DNA of 64,000 nt, taken from positions 5,994,501 to 6,058,500 of the forward strand of contig OY997385.1 of NCBI GenBank assembly GCA_963921505.1, written 5' to 3'. The notes under the pieces were generated by a model. That model saw only the letters and a program-made list of their open reading frames with translations, made no database searches and had not been told where the DNA came from. Made by a program: the position numbers and the translations under genes. Source of the stretch: Phakellia ventilabrum. Taxonomy: Eukaryota > Porifera > Demospongiae > Axinellida > Axinellidae. Each line of letters begins with the position of its first letter. The stretch's first letter is position 1. Shown one piece after another: positions 21,801 through 33,413 of the stretch.

Positions 21801-24800
21801 ACAACCTCTTCAGGTAACGGAAAGCTTAGCCTTGTTCCCAGGCCACATAGTCTTCGGGGGGGGGGGGGGCTGGGGATGAGGCTACAGAAAGCTGTACTAT
21901 ATTAGACCTGCATGTATATACATGTCATGTATAATATATGCAAGCATACAGTTGAAAAATGCATTTTTTTCCCCCGCTGATGATAAATTAACTGTTAATT
22001 TTCTATTGGCCAAATTATACACATTGCACGTCTATATATGTACATTTATAGCTTTAGACCCTAAATTTGGAATAAATGTGTGGAGGTTGTCTCTTTAAAT
22101 TTTGCTAGTATTTTTTTAACTCATATTTAACAAGTTTTTCAGTCCTTGTGTTAAGTGGAGCCATCAAATTTGTTCACAGTTATGACATGGCATCTTCCAA
22201 TCCCTCCCCCCCCCCCCCTCCCCCACGCACACACACACGATCCCCTTAGGGCTTCGATCTACCACCACACAGTACCGAGGACGGACTTCCTGGTGGTGGT
22301 CTCAGGCAACCAGGTCCACATCAGGGAAGTGGAGAACGTGTTTGTGGTGGGGCAGGAGTGTCCCAAGGTGGAGATCCCAGCTCCCAACTCCAAGCCTGCC
22401 ACCCAGTTCCAAAAGGAGTTCTTGCAGGTAATTCTGGTACTAGCCTCGTCCCCAGCCCTATGTGCCAACTTTGGAGCCCGTTTGTACCAGAGACTGTGCC
22501 CTGAAGCAATATCTCTAAGTGCCCTAGGTACAATATAATATATGCAATTTAGTGTTGTTTTAGTTAATCAAAAGTATTAGTTAAAACAAATTTAGTAGAG
22601 GCCAAAACAGATTTAATTAACTGAAAGTTTCCCCTGAGGAATAAAATATAACCAAACTAAATTTTTTTGTCCCAAAAATGTACCATTTTAGTTAGTTAAC
22701 TGAAACTAAAAGGTATTTTAGTAATAGCTTAGAAATTTTAGTTAACTAACTATAGTACACACACACGCACACACGCACATGCACACACGCACACGCGCAT
22801 ACACACTCACAGGTCTTCCTCTACAATCTATTTCGTGAGAGTGATGAGAATCCCAAGAGAATCAAGATGGACGTGGTGAGGAAAGCCTTCCCACCTGCTG
22901 ACATCTCTGAAAGTGTCATCAGAAAGGTGCTGAAGCTGTGCGCTGACTTCAAGAGGGAAGGTGAGGAGGCCTACAGGGGAATCCCAGTTATGATGTAATT
23001 ATTACATCATAATTTGTGATGTAATGCTCACACTGCTTGTGTTCCAGAAAGTTTAGACTATCATCCACCCCTTCAGGCTATGAGACGGGGTGGTGGGTTC
23101 TGAGGTCCGATTTTCGGTTGCCCTCGAAGGAGGAAGTGCGCTCAATGATCTCTCCAGAACAGTGGTGTGCTTATGCCGCCATGCTCGCAGCCGAGCAGCG
23201 ACTGAAGGTAACTTCACTGGTGCAGGGGTTACAGGGGTTCATACCGAGGGGGACTTTGGAATCCACCCCCCCACCATAAAATCATGTATGAAACCCTGTA
23301 GTTAGTCTTGGTTTTAGAGTGGTACGGGAGGATGGTATACCACCCGTCTGAGATCAGTACCAGACCAAGACTAGGATGCTAATGCTACCAGTCCAAGTCT
23401 GATACTGGGACTGGTATGAGGTCTGGTTGACCCATCCCTTCCTGCCAGGATGCCGGTTACCGAGGGAAGTCTCTCTTCACGGTGGAGGAGGAAGAGGAGG
23501 AGTCATCTTCCAAGATTGATGACGAGGTGAGGGTCCACTGCAGTCGTAATTGCGACATGTAGTCTCTCTTCTTAGGCCACAGTGGACCCCTTGCAGCGTG
23601 GCATTCCTATGCAAAACCACTATTTAATAATTATGTGGCCGCCATTTTGGAAGTCAACTTTTATACAGTAATGTCCAGTGCAGAGTGTCAAAAGCTGTTC
23701 GCTCACTCATACTACAACGGATGCAGACGTGCGCTGCATTACAGGAGTAGACTATATACACGCGATGCAGACAATGGTGCATTGTGTACCTGGAGTCTTT
23801 GCTGCACAGGGCAGTATTGTAGTCAACCTGCAAACCAAAACGAAATATTAGTGACTTTGTTTCAGAATATCACGGTGCAAGGGGTCCAGAAATGACTCTT
23901 TAGGGGCTGTAGTGGTTAGGGATGAGACCATAGCTAATAGATCTACAATTGGTGTACATGTATCCGGCTGCAGATTCGAGCCGCACCCTGGAACACCACC
24001 CACCACTTCATCAACGCCATGAAGGGGAAGTACCAGCTGTCAGTGAACGGGCCCGCTGACCCCACTGGCTGTGGAGAGGGTTTCTCCTACACCAGGCTCA
24101 ACACAAGGGTTAGTCACAGTGGCGCTATTAAGGTAGTGCCTTAGTTAGTGAAGACATGCCCCCCCCCCCCCCCCACACACACACACACAGCGGGACACAT
24201 CCAACAGTGGCCTCCCCCCTGGACGTAGGTGCAAGTCAGTGATGGGCACAGATGGAGACCTCAGAAAGCTGAAGCTCAGCAAAGCCAGGAATGTACTCAG
24301 GAACTTTGGGGTGCCAGAGGATGAGGTACTGCGTGCATTGTGATACTGTGTGCAGTAATGTATACTGACTGCAGGCATCCTGTGTGAATGGAATGGAAAA
24401 TAGATAGCTCATAGTGCCATGTGTGGTGTTGGCTGGTGCTAGTGATTGTTTGCTTGTAGTGACTGAATTTGCCAGTTTCAAGGAGTACCGTCAATGGATT
24501 GGTCATAGAAGCCACAGGGAAATTTTATGCAGTTTTTACCTACACTTTTCATAGGAGAGCAAGCTTCGTGCCACTGGCCCAGTGCACACAAACCATAGGA
24601 GGAAAGATTTTGTGTTTATAGCCTCCTTTCCAAGCTCTACTTCACAGCTTCTTTTTTCACATTCCTGCTGCCTTCTTCCCGTCTCTCTCAGATCAGTAAG
24701 CTCTCAAGATGGCAGGTGATAGACATGGTCAGGACCATTTCCACTGAGGCTGCAAAGTCTGGAGAAGGAGGTTGGCATTTATATATAGGCCCCTATTAGG

Positions 24801-27800
24801 AATACATGTAACTTACTAACACAGCATTGTTAACATAGCAAATCCATGCAATACAGGACGTTTGGATCTGAGGATCAAAATGCCCTGTATTGCATGTATT
24901 TGCTATGTTAACAATGCTCTATCAATCACCCTACTACTGTTGCTACAACATAGCAATGGGCATTCACTCAGTACTAACACTTGGTAGGAAGGTTAATTTT
25001 ACGTATACACATGTGTGCATGAAAACTACTTTCTTAGTGGTGGGATGAGTTGTGCATCTTTATTCCTTCTCTCCCTTTAGTCAACCTGAAGAACCTCAAG
25101 TTTGCCCGAGGGGCTCGGTTTTCCCAGATGGAGGCTCAGGAGAAGTACCGCGAGGAGTGTCAGCGGGTCTTTGACCTACAGAACAAGTGGGTGACTGTGA
25201 GATGCAGAGATCGGAGTAGTGTGGGCTGTACAGTATACATCTGGGTCAAGATAGTCAATGTGTGTCTTCCTATAATCAGTTCCAACCAGAAATTGAAGTT
25301 TCGTTTCAGCTGCATGGTATGCACATACTGAACTGTAGGAAATAGTGTGAACAAACGATTTGACAATGTATGGGTGATCACATGGATTTGAGTGCTATTT
25401 GCAATAGGCAAAATACCTTACCTATTGCTCATGCCATTATTCTCAAATACAATAATATAATTCCCAAATGGCACGAAAATCCATGTGATTCCATATTAAT
25501 CATTATATTATATCATTACAGTTCCTATAGGTACAGCCTTTGTTGAACTAAAAAAGTATGTGATTACAAAAAGTGTACAATTATGGAAATAATCACACTC
25601 TTATCTATAGGGGTAAATGACTAATATAGTATGTGATTTACCAGGTAAACTATTGGAAGTGGCTTGCTTAAAAGTAGCACTTTTTCTCTTCACACTTTCC
25701 CTTCCTTCTTCCTCCCCCTCCTCTCCCCTCCTCTCCCCTCAGGGTTCTCTCGTCCCAGGAGGTACTCTCAACGGACGAGGAGAGCAGCAGTAGCGGAGGG
25801 GAGAGCGATGACGAGTTGGGACGGAACCTGGAGACACTCCTGAAGGGCAAGAAGACCTCTGCACAGCTGTCCCATGAACAGGAAGAGGCGGAGCGGCAGG
25901 AGCTGAGGAGGCTATTTTCCGAAGACAAGCTGGTCAGTTGCTACTCTAGGCTTGAGCTGCCCTCCTCTCAGTTTGTCTATTTAAGAGTTTACATGGGGGG
26001 GGGGGGGGGGGAGAGGAGAGGAGGGCTGGAACTGAGACTGAAAATAGTGATTCTTGGAATAGGGCTGAGATCAAGGCCTAGTTGTAGTGTTCGTTCAGCT
26101 ATTTTCTACTCATTTCTGCAGCCATCAATGAGCAAGAATTCTGAGCAATCCGGTGAAATTTCTGGAAGAGGTAGGTCCCTAGGAGCACATGATATCACAT
26201 GATGCTTCTATAATTAAGCTGCTGTATACACTTAGACCACAGTCCAATGACTTTCACATTTTCTGCTACAGCTACACCTTCCGGAGACGCAGATGACACA
26301 TCTTCCATTAAGAGCTTCTCCTCCGTAGCCGGTCGTCGGCTTGTGATCTCCCGGACCTTCTGTGACGAAGAAGGGAGGGAGTACATGCGGCACGAGGTGG
26401 TCAAGAACCAGGCTGTTGTTGACACTTATGTCAGGCTCATGGCGTCGGGGTCCAAGGATGTTAGGTAACTGCAACCTAGCCTCGTTCCCAGTCTCTCCGC
26501 TCCAGACTTTGCATTGTTTGCAGTACAAAAAACGTAAAAACTGGAGTGGAGAGACTGGGAACGAGGCTAACTGTAACCAGCAGGTAACTTGGTGGTGTCA
26601 ATTTCTGATGAATGGTCAATTGGAAAATAGAGAACAGCATTTTAGGAAGCTAAAATGGGACACCAGTAGTTGCCAGGGTCAGGATGTGTTAGCTCTTGGG
26701 GTATCATGTATGTACCAGAGCCCTATATAGCCTTGTTCCAGGCCCCACTCTCCAGCTTTTCTCACACCGTGTAGGAAAATGGTGCAAGGAAAGCTGAGGA
26801 GTAGAGCCTGGGAACAACTATATAGGAAGCAGTGCTATGTGCATTCATATTCTCTCTTTCCTCCTCTCTTCGCCTCCTCGTGAAGATCACAGTTTGCGGA
26901 CCAAGACGAACAAACAAGAGAAGATATGAAGAAGGAGAAGAGACGGTACATGTGTTGTTATTTACACAACAGCACAGTTTTTCATCAGCAGAAACACTCA
27001 TAGATTCCCTAGCAGTAGCCACATAGCATGTATCATGAAGTCTTGAGCATTGCCTGAGGGTTACACTTGCATTTATTATTACAGTATTTACCATGTTAAT
27101 AGTGGAAGTACCTTGTACATTTTGTAACTCTATAATACTTGTTGCTCCCCCCCCCCTCCCCCCCTCTGTTGTACAGGATTCAGGACCAGCTCAGACGATT
27201 GAAGAAGATCGAAGAAAAGGCCAAGAAGAAATCGTCACGGCCACAGAAGCCAAAGCCACTCACAACCATCAAGGTACGTAAGATGAAGGGAGTTTATTTT
27301 TTGATAGCTCAGAGTCCTACGTACATAGTCATGTGACCAGTTGTCATGGAAATGAGACAGCTGAGAGGGGCACCTTTTTGTACCCTCCTATAACTCCCAT
27401 GTCACCTTTCTATGTATTTGATTTTCTGTGCAAAGACCCTGGCTACTCTTGAAACAAGTGCACATAGCTCGTACCCAGGCCTTTTTAGGGAAGACCTGGG
27501 TTCGAGGAAATGGCAGGCAACACATAGTCATGTGCCCAGAGCTTAGCCACTCAGTGGCAGAAATGAAATGCCTATGAGTGCAGTGACTGTATAGAGCATT
27601 TCCTTATCATCTCTAACCACGCCTACCATCTGCATCTCATTATGTACACAGATGCGCTGTAGTGCCTGTGGACAGCGGGGGCACATGAAGACCAACAAGA
27701 ACTGTCCCATGTACAAGAATAGTCCGGTTACCGTGGCACCCACTGATGAGGAAGTTGCCCAACACGAGGCTAGCATCTCCCAGGATGATCTCGTGAAGGT

Positions 27801-30410
27801 TGAGGGGACAAAGGTATAAGGATTTTATTGTGACCCCTTGTAATAGTCCTTGCTGCTGAATGCCTCAACAGTCATGCTTGTGGCCATAACACACTTTTTC
27901 AAACCTAACATGGATAAGAGTTAGTTTCATCTCCAGGCTCCCCCCTTGAAAGCTTGAGGCCCAGCCTGGCTTGAGGAGCCAGGCTGGGAGTACTTCTAGT
28001 TCAGTGCTTGTACTAATTTTTGGATCCTGCACTCACTGTAGGTGGTTCTCCACAAGGCAGTGGTGGAGCATGCCATTGATGTCAGGAGGAAGTCTCTCTT
28101 GCTCAAATTTCCCAAGGACAGGGTTCGTAAGCGTCGTCGCCATGGTGAGGAGGAGCTTGACTACCTGGAGAAGAGGGCCAAGTCTGTACAGAGGAGGAAG
28201 ATGAATCCAGAGGTAGTTAGTAGCAAAATACTTGCATGCATTTGTTATGGGCTATTGTCCTTTCATCATTGATTGTGGCTGTAGTGTTGGATATATTTTT
28301 TTTACTGCTTTGTGAGACCGTATATCACGTTCCTGCAGGTACCATTCTCTGCTCTTTTGGAGAAGATTCTCCAGAAATTGGCAGGCATACCTGAGGTGTG
28401 TATACATATATGCAGGTGTACAGACTGTGTACAATTAGTGTCACAAGTGTGGAAAGACACTCAATCTTTTTTTCCCCTCTAAAAGTCTGCAGCCTTTCGC
28501 AAGCCAGTTCAGGCCAAGACTGTTCCAGACTACTACAATGTCATCAAGTTTCCAATGGACCTACAGACCATGCGTGATGTGGGTTAATGTTTCTCAGAGC
28601 CGTAGTTTTCAGCAGTTATGGTTAGTGTTCATAGTGTTTTCTATTACTTTTAGAATTGCCGCAAACACCAGTACACTTCTAGAGAAGACTTCTGGGAACA
28701 CATCAACCTTATTGTCAACAACTGCATCACTTATAATGGTATTGATTGTATCTGTATCTCGGGCTAGGTATGGACTGTGACCGTTAGGTAATGCCTTGTA
28801 TTCTACTGTCATGCCCAGGTTTCAAATCTGAGCTCACCAGGAATGCACAGAAGATGCTTGAAGCTTGCTCAGATGAAATGAAATCAGTACGTGTGCATGC
28901 AATTACCTAGCACTTTACCACTAAATGGCACGGCAAATAGAGATCTATTCTCTCAGGCTTGGAACTAAAACTGATTACTAGCTTTATTCCATTCCTGTAC
29001 TAGCTGGAGAAGGACCTGGAGCAGTTAGAGCAGGAGATCAACCCTGCTCTCGATGACAACGCCCAGGTGGCCCTCTCCTATCTGCTGGGGAGGGTCGTGA
29101 ACTCCATGAAGGCCGTCCCAGATGTGAGTACCTCACTCCAGCACGGAGTTTATAGCTCAGAATAAGCTGGACCTGTGGTTTCCTTCCGTCTTGTAGACGT
29201 GGCCCTTCCACCACCCTGTGTCTGCCAAGAAAATCCCAGACTACAACAAGATCATCAAGAGACCGATGGACCTGGACACCATAAAGAAGGTGAACTACTG
29301 CCAGCTGTTGGACCTCTATGTATATTTTTTAGCTTTCCTTATAAGTATGTTCCTAACTGAAGTTGTATAGTCCAGTAAGCTATGAAACATTTTATTATTA
29401 AAGCTGCATGTAGAAAATACTCTCAGTACTGTATGTGATTGCAATATCAGTGAAAATTCAGAACAGACACTGTAGTTTGGATATGACATGATTTGTTTAC
29501 TCTGTACAGGCAAGCTATATGTATGTATATGAAAAGCAGCTAACATTATTCAAAATTCTGTATGTGTTACCTTCAGTGATGCAAATTATATCTTGTCATT
29601 ACCATCCCTCACTCCATGTGCAGAGCTGCAGCCGAAACCAGTATCAGTCTCGGGATCAGTTTCTGCTTGACTTGAATCAGATAGTGGACAACAGCATCAC
29701 CTACAATGGCCCCAACAGCCACTACACACAGACAGCAGAAAGGATGAGGGCTGTGGGACTTCAAGCTATTGATAAGGTTAAAACGCTTGCATGAATAGTA
29801 GCTAGCCAAGAGTACTGGTGTGTCTACCACTGGGTACTCTTCAACTATAACACAATGGGAGATGTCCGGATAGTTCTCAGAAAATGGCTGTGAGACCATA
29901 TCTTCCTGTAGCCTCGTTTCCAGTCTCCACTCCCAACTTTTTTTGCATATTGAAAAAAAAAGTGGCTCGCTTTTTTTTACAACATGCAAAAAAAAAAGCT
30001 GGGAGTAGAAACTGGGAAACGAGGCTAATCTTTTTGAGTATTCAGTTTACGGTCATGTGTCTATTTGCCTGCAGGACGCAGACCATTTCCTGACCTTGGA
30101 AACCCGGCTGGTGGAACACGAGGGCTCCTCTCTTGCCCCCACTCCGCTGGGATCTCCCCCAAGTTCCGTGCAGGACAGTAGCTTCGATATGTTCGATATG
30201 GGGCACTCACAGCTCTCACAAGCCAGCAGCAACAGCGCAATGGTGCTGGAGAGTGGTGTGGGGGGAGAGGTGGGGGAGGGAGGAGATATTGATGTCGAGG
30301 GATGGGAGGAAGGGGGTGAGGACGTGAACCTTTTGCTACAGGACTTGCAGCACTCGTCAAGCAGTAGCGACAGCGACAGTGAGAGCGAAATGGAGGATGA
30401 TATTTTGTGA
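12837..30410 (+). CDS. TAF1: Transcription initiation factor TFIID subunit 1
   Basis: TAF1 is the scaffold of TFIID; it touches promoter DNA, binds TBP and TAF7, and reads acetylated histones. Thirty-five exons join with every phase matching, giving 1,922 codons (human about 1,890). Exon 1 (12837-12911) encodes [20 protein letters not shown], the TBP-binding N-terminus. Exon 4 (14942-15887) holds a Ser/Asp/Gly-rich insert. Exons 6-8 carry [20 protein letters not shown] and [13 protein letters not shown]. Exons 9-23 (19111-26464) hold the DUF3591 core, with [24 protein letters not shown] and [14 protein letters not shown]. Exon 26 (27652-27813) is the zinc knuckle (C-x2-C-x4-H-x6-C). Bromodomain 1 spans exons 28-31 and bromodomain 2 exons 32-34; both keep the acetyl-lysine Asn (CITYNG, SITYNG). 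The last exon (30075-30410) is an acidic, Ser-rich tail. Exon 7 starts at 17934; an AG at 17956 breaks phase. Many introns carry foldback elements. Confidence 0.97.
13349..13499. repeat. 151-bp nearly perfect palindrome
   Basis: Two 75-base arms are exact reverse complements around a single base at 13424. The palindrome lies in TAF1 intron 1. Outside it, weaker inverted matches (TTTCTTGGGCC near 13206 and GGGCCAAGAAA near 13530) suggest it is the core of a larger foldback of about 380 bp. Confidence 0.9.
13561..13640. mobile_element. Partial copy of MITE family B
   Basis: ACTATGATGTAATGGGGGG, a long G run and CACTAAAATTAATGGAGAAA match the end of the element at 21075-21270, which makes this a decayed fragment in TAF1 intron 1. 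Confidence 0.6.
14079..14221. mobile_element. Foldback element (family A) with 9-bp target repeats
   Basis: TAGCCTCATCCCCAGGCTC and GAGCCTGGGGACAGAGCTA form the ends. Flanks CTCAGATCC and CTCAAATTC match at 7 of 9. It lies in TAF1 intron 2. Confidence 0.8.
15215..15420 (+). repeat. Degenerate coding repeat in TAF1 exon 4
   Basis: The unit (T)LDSGxGSDP, about 13-14 residues long, recurs about five times: [50 protein letters not shown]. It lies in the acidic insert between the TBP-binding start and the conserved core. Human TAF1 has no such run in the sequence I recall. Confidence 0.75.
16229..16325. mobile_element. Foldback element (family A)
   Basis: Arms near CCTCGTTTCCAGTCTCTCCG and AGAGCCTGGGAACGAGGCTA; flanks CAGTTTAAC and AGTTTAAC suggest an 8-9 bp target repeat. 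A second, shorter foldback follows at 16342-16404. Both lie in TAF1 intron 4. Confidence 0.75.
17528..17861. mobile_element. Long member of foldback family A (about 334 bp)
   Basis: It begins TAGCCTCGTCCCCAGGCTC and ends GTGAACGAGGCTA, between flanks TGTTCATGT and TGTACATGT (8 of 9). The body includes TGCCTTCCTTCGTTGTC and GAGAACTGCAGCTGTCC, shared with the element at 49300-49660. The long form shows that the palindromic copies are internal deletions of a larger non-coding transposon. It lies in TAF1 intron 6. Confidence 0.88.
18787..18865 (+). repeat. (TG)n and (TCTG)n microsatellite
   Basis: An uninterrupted run of TG with TCTG blocks at both sides, starting about 25 bp after the donor of TAF1 exon 8. 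Confidence 0.9.
19270..19535 (+). repeat. Pyrimidine tract of CTCCCTCC-type repeats
   Basis: About 260 bp of almost pure C/T fill most of TAF1 intron 9. It keeps several frames open, which gives false long reading frames next to exon 9. A tract of this kind can form triplex DNA, which is an inference. Confidence 0.9.
19853..19990. mobile_element. Partial MITE family B element
   Basis: ATTATGATGTAATTGGGGG and GAGCACTAAATGGAGAAAATAC at the left face TGCATTTAGTGCTCACTTTTACC at the right. This is the same layout as the complete copy at 21075-21270, with the right end missing. Confidence 0.7.
20554..21585. mobile_element. About 1-kb DNA transposon with TAGCG ends, carrying nested MITE B
   Basis: Imperfect inverted ends of about 40 bp (TATAGCGGGAGAATTTGGTG and the reverse of CACCAAATTTTCTCGCTATA) bound 1,032 bp in TAF1 intron 11. 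A TA dinucleotide lies at each border. Inside are GGGCGAGTCTGTGCGAGCCC, a segment (about 20855-20940) repeated at 56480-56570, and a complete MITE B copy. No transposase frame is visible, so this is a non-autonomous or decayed copy. Confidence 0.7.
21075..21270. mobile_element. Complete MITE family B element
   Basis: TAGACCCTTTACCATTATGA on the left and its exact reverse complement on the right end a 196-bp element. The arms run on through TGTAATGGGGGGTAAAA and CACTAAATGGAGAAAATAC, about 65 bp each. It is nested inside the larger element 20554-21585. Fragments occur at about 6450-6482, 13561-13640 and 19853-19990. Confidence 0.85.
21827..21884. mobile_element. Foldback element (family A) just after a splice donor
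   Basis: TAGCCTTGTTCCCAGGCC, a G run, then GGATGAGGCTA. The target repeats CGGAAAGCT and CAGAAAGCT match at 8 of 9; the first starts 4 bases inside the intron that follows TAF1 exon 12. Confidence 0.85.
22752..22811 (+). repeat. (CA)n microsatellite at a 3' splice site
   Basis: An interrupted CA/CG-CA run abuts the acceptor of TAF1 exon 14 and replaces the usual pyrimidine tract. TAF1 exons 3 and 18 also have CA-run acceptors (ACACACACAG). Confidence 0.85.
23583..23888. mobile_element. About 300-bp element with GGACCCCTTGCA inverted ends
   Basis: TGGACCCCTTGCAGCGTG at the left and the reverse of CACGGTGCAAGGGGTCCA at the right differ at one position in 18. It lies in TAF1 intron 16, has no recognised coding capacity and no clear target repeat. 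Confidence 0.55.
24823..24918. repeat. 96-bp hairpin in TAF1 intron 19
   Basis: AGCATTGTTAACATAGCAAA and its reverse complement extend to arms of about 36 bp around a loop of about 25 bp. Confidence 0.8.
26477..26569. mobile_element. Foldback element (family A) just after a splice donor
   Basis: TAGCCTCGTTCCCAGTCTC to GAGACTGGGAACGAGGCTA. Target repeats ACTGCAACC and ACTGTAACC match at 8 of 9. The left one begins 3 bases inside the intron after TAF1 exon 23. Confidence 0.88.
26728..26820. mobile_element. Foldback element (family A)
   Basis: TAGCCTTGTTCCAGGC and GCCTGGGAACAACTA end a 93-bp element in the same TAF1 intron as the copy at 26477, so two copies sit within 350 bp. Confidence 0.75.
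29909..30027. mobile_element. Foldback element (family A) with 9-bp target repeats
   Basis: TAGCCTCGTTTCCAGTCTCC to CTGGGAAACGAGGCTA with a poly-A/T loop; target repeats ATCTTCCTG and ATCTTTTTG (7 of 9). It lies in the last TAF1 intron. Confidence 0.85.
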
Positions 30411-30673
30411 TAGTGGAGTGATCAAAAATTTATCTTTTAATCTGTATCCTGGAATTTTAGCCTTATTTCCAGGTGCACTGGGATAAGGCTACTCAGACTT
30501 TCAGTTTCATTTCTCAATAATCCATAGTTGAAATCATACTTTCTGTTTCATTTCTCAATAATCCAATAATTATTGCATAATTGAAATCTCATTCTTTTCA
30601 TGCGAAATTATAGAGTCTTACTAGACACCGTGCAAATGCAGGCACTCATTTTGGATTTAGTTTGGCATCATAA
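30411..30673. other. Convergent gap between TAF1 and carotenoid oxygenase copy 1
   Basis: Contains a small foldback remnant near 30460-30490 and a tandem duplication of about 43 bp: TTTCATTTCTCAATAATCCA occurs twice (about 30504 and 30546). No coding signal. Confidence 0.55.
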
Positions 30674-32090
30674 TTATTCGCACGGAACAAAGATGCCATG
30701 GAAATCTTTGTGCATCTCAATTCCTGGGAACTCTGCCCGTCCGACCTCCTCCATGCTCCTGGCATCCAGCACCAGGAGGAAGGGGGCCCTGCCTGGGACA
30801 CGGCTCAGCACCGCAGACAGTAGAACACCTATCGGAGGAAATTAAAGTCTTGTAATTATTGCTTGCACAGAGCTGGGAATATATGGTCATGGATCTGTAT
30901 TGTAGAGCAGTAATTCATAAATTATGCCATCATAGACAATGTATATATAATTTATAAGCTGCAAAGATAGAGAAATGTGCTTTAGAGCAGCATGATTGAG
31001 GCTAGAATCATGGGACTTGTACCATCTGAAAGACAAAAAGCCACTGATTCCTTATGCTATGGGTCTCAAAAGTTTGGCATTAATACTGCCGAACTAATTA
31101 ATAGCAGGATAACTGGTATGGTAAAATCTACTAGCCATCATCTTCCTCCTGTGCTCCAGGTCGGGCAGCAAAAACTGGCTCAGAGGGATAGCAGTCCTCC
31201 TCCTGCCATAACTTCACTGTCTTGGTTGTAATATCCAGCTTGACCAGCTGTAGAGGGGATACACAGTAAATAGCGTGGCAGGCCATGATGCATGATGCAT
31301 GCATCTATAGTCAATAGACTTACTGTAATCCAGTCACCAGATAGTCCATATGCATAGCTATATTTCTTGCCATTGTAGCTACCATAGTTGATCTGTGGCA
31401 GTTCAAAACCTGCAAACCATTGTATACAACCAGATAAAATACTAGTGTTTCATAGCTCCTTCCTCCCTCAAATATTTCGTCTTGTATCTCCTCGGATTCT
31501 TATCTATTGGTGATAGTTGTTCATAGTCACACAAAACCGTTCCATCATCCTGAAGCACTGCTTTGGCACTTGTGTAGTCCAGTGTGACCAAGTTTGCACC
31601 TTGTGGCTGAAGAAGAAACATCATCTGCATTAATCAATACTTGTATTGGACCTACAGCTTCATGTGTTGAAGATTGAAAGGTAGCAGGTCACTCATAATA
31701 CTCACCCTCTTATTGAGGTTCAGTGGGAGTACATAACGCCTTGCTGAAAGTTTCAGTGCCTCCAACAGCTTGACATAGGAACCATTTAACAAATTGTCAA
31801 CAGACAGGTGAGTATAGCCACCAAAGTCCTCAAAGCAGCACATGTCCATGACAAGGTAATCTATGCGTAATTACAGAGAGTTCACTACACCATCGATAAG
31901 ACATCTCCTAGCTGACTTACCATCATCCTCAAAAGTATTAATATGATGGAGAACAAAGAAAGGTTCAGCCCAGTATTGAGTTTTTACCACCTCATGTGTT
32001 TCTCTGTCCACCACATGAATCTGAGTCTACATGTGTAAAACGATGAATATAATTAGCTATGCAGGTATATCGAAAATAACTAGCCTCATT

Positions 32091-32143
32091 CCCAGGCCTC
32101 CCCGTTTCCTCTCACTCAGCGGGGAGGCCTGGGAATGAGGCTA
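32091..32143. mobile_element. Foldback element whose target duplication is a splice donor
   Basis: TAGCCTCATTCCCAGGCC to GGCCTGGGAATGAGGCTA between perfect 9-bp repeats GAAAATAAC. On the gene strand the right repeat reads GTTATTTTC and is positions +1 to +9 of the intron after exon 7 of carotenoid oxygenase copy 1. The insertion thus duplicated the donor and kept it working. Confidence 0.92.
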
Positions 32144-33413
32144 GAAAATAACCTTTTCGTCTGGAAGGTGTTTTAAAAACTTTAGCATGGGTGCTTTTCC
32201 TCCCAATAGCTGGTTGCATATGAAGTCTGGAAGATCAAATACGAGTGGTTGTTCCAGGAAAACAAAATGATTTTTAGTCATTCCAAAACTGTAGGTAGAC
32301 AATCATTGTTGCAATTACGATTAGCTAGCTATATAGATATCGGTGTACATCTGATTACCTGTGATAGTAGCCCGGTCTGCGTTTCCATCTAGAAGGAATG
32401 CTGCAAAGAACTTCTGCCCCTTTCAGCAATGTTTTACCTGAAACTATTGTACATGTGGGAATTACATAATTATAAATGTCCATCAGTGGCTGATAGGGAT
32501 CAAAAAGACAGAGTATCTATGCAATATATAAGGCTGGGTTCTAGATCTATTACTGAAATATATGTTCTATCCATAACCAAAATATATTATCATTCTAATC
32601 CATGATATACTATATAATGCACATGCATCATTGCAGTGAGTTTTGCCTAACAACTGTCAGAGCAATTCACCATTGAAGTAAAGATGAATTACTCACAAAA
32701 TCCATAATCATAGTTGGAAGAACCTGCTACTACACCTTTGCACACTTCTACTGAAAACAATGAGACTTAATAATGACTCACATACATATCATGCTCACGG
32801 TTGGTATAATGACCTCACATACATATCATGCTCACGGTTGGTATAACCTCCTTTAGCCACATTATTGTATGACATGTAACAATAAACACACACTTGATAG
32901 CTCTATCAAATCACTGCTAAACATTGAAAACGCTTTGGTATGACCATCAAAATGCAGTTTCTTCATGTTAGAACCGTTGTAAGTGTTCAGACAGAGCATG
33001 GGGATCCGGAGCAGAGCTCACTTCAGTTATGAAGTTGTCTTGTTATTGCCGAGCGTAGCAAGACAATAATCTTGAGAGCAGTGGTCCATTTCTGAGGTAG
33101 TGTATAATATTATATGTGTGTCACGCTTAGGAATGCAATAGAATTCAGCTGCATCCTGCCCCTGTGTTTGGGAATGCAATATTTACTCAACTGCATCCTC
33201 TTCAAAATAGCGTCTCTGGCATTTGCATGGATGCCGTATTCAACTTGGGGTGCATGAAAGAGTCAGAGATCTGAACGAGTCTGCCACAGAGTTTTACCTA
33301 GGAAGGCTTACTACAGCTCTCAAGTGAGTAGAGTTTGTAAGCCTCTATATAAGTGGAGATATGAGCACTAGAAGCAGACGGCACAATCGATCGAGCGATG
33401 TGAATGTGAATTT

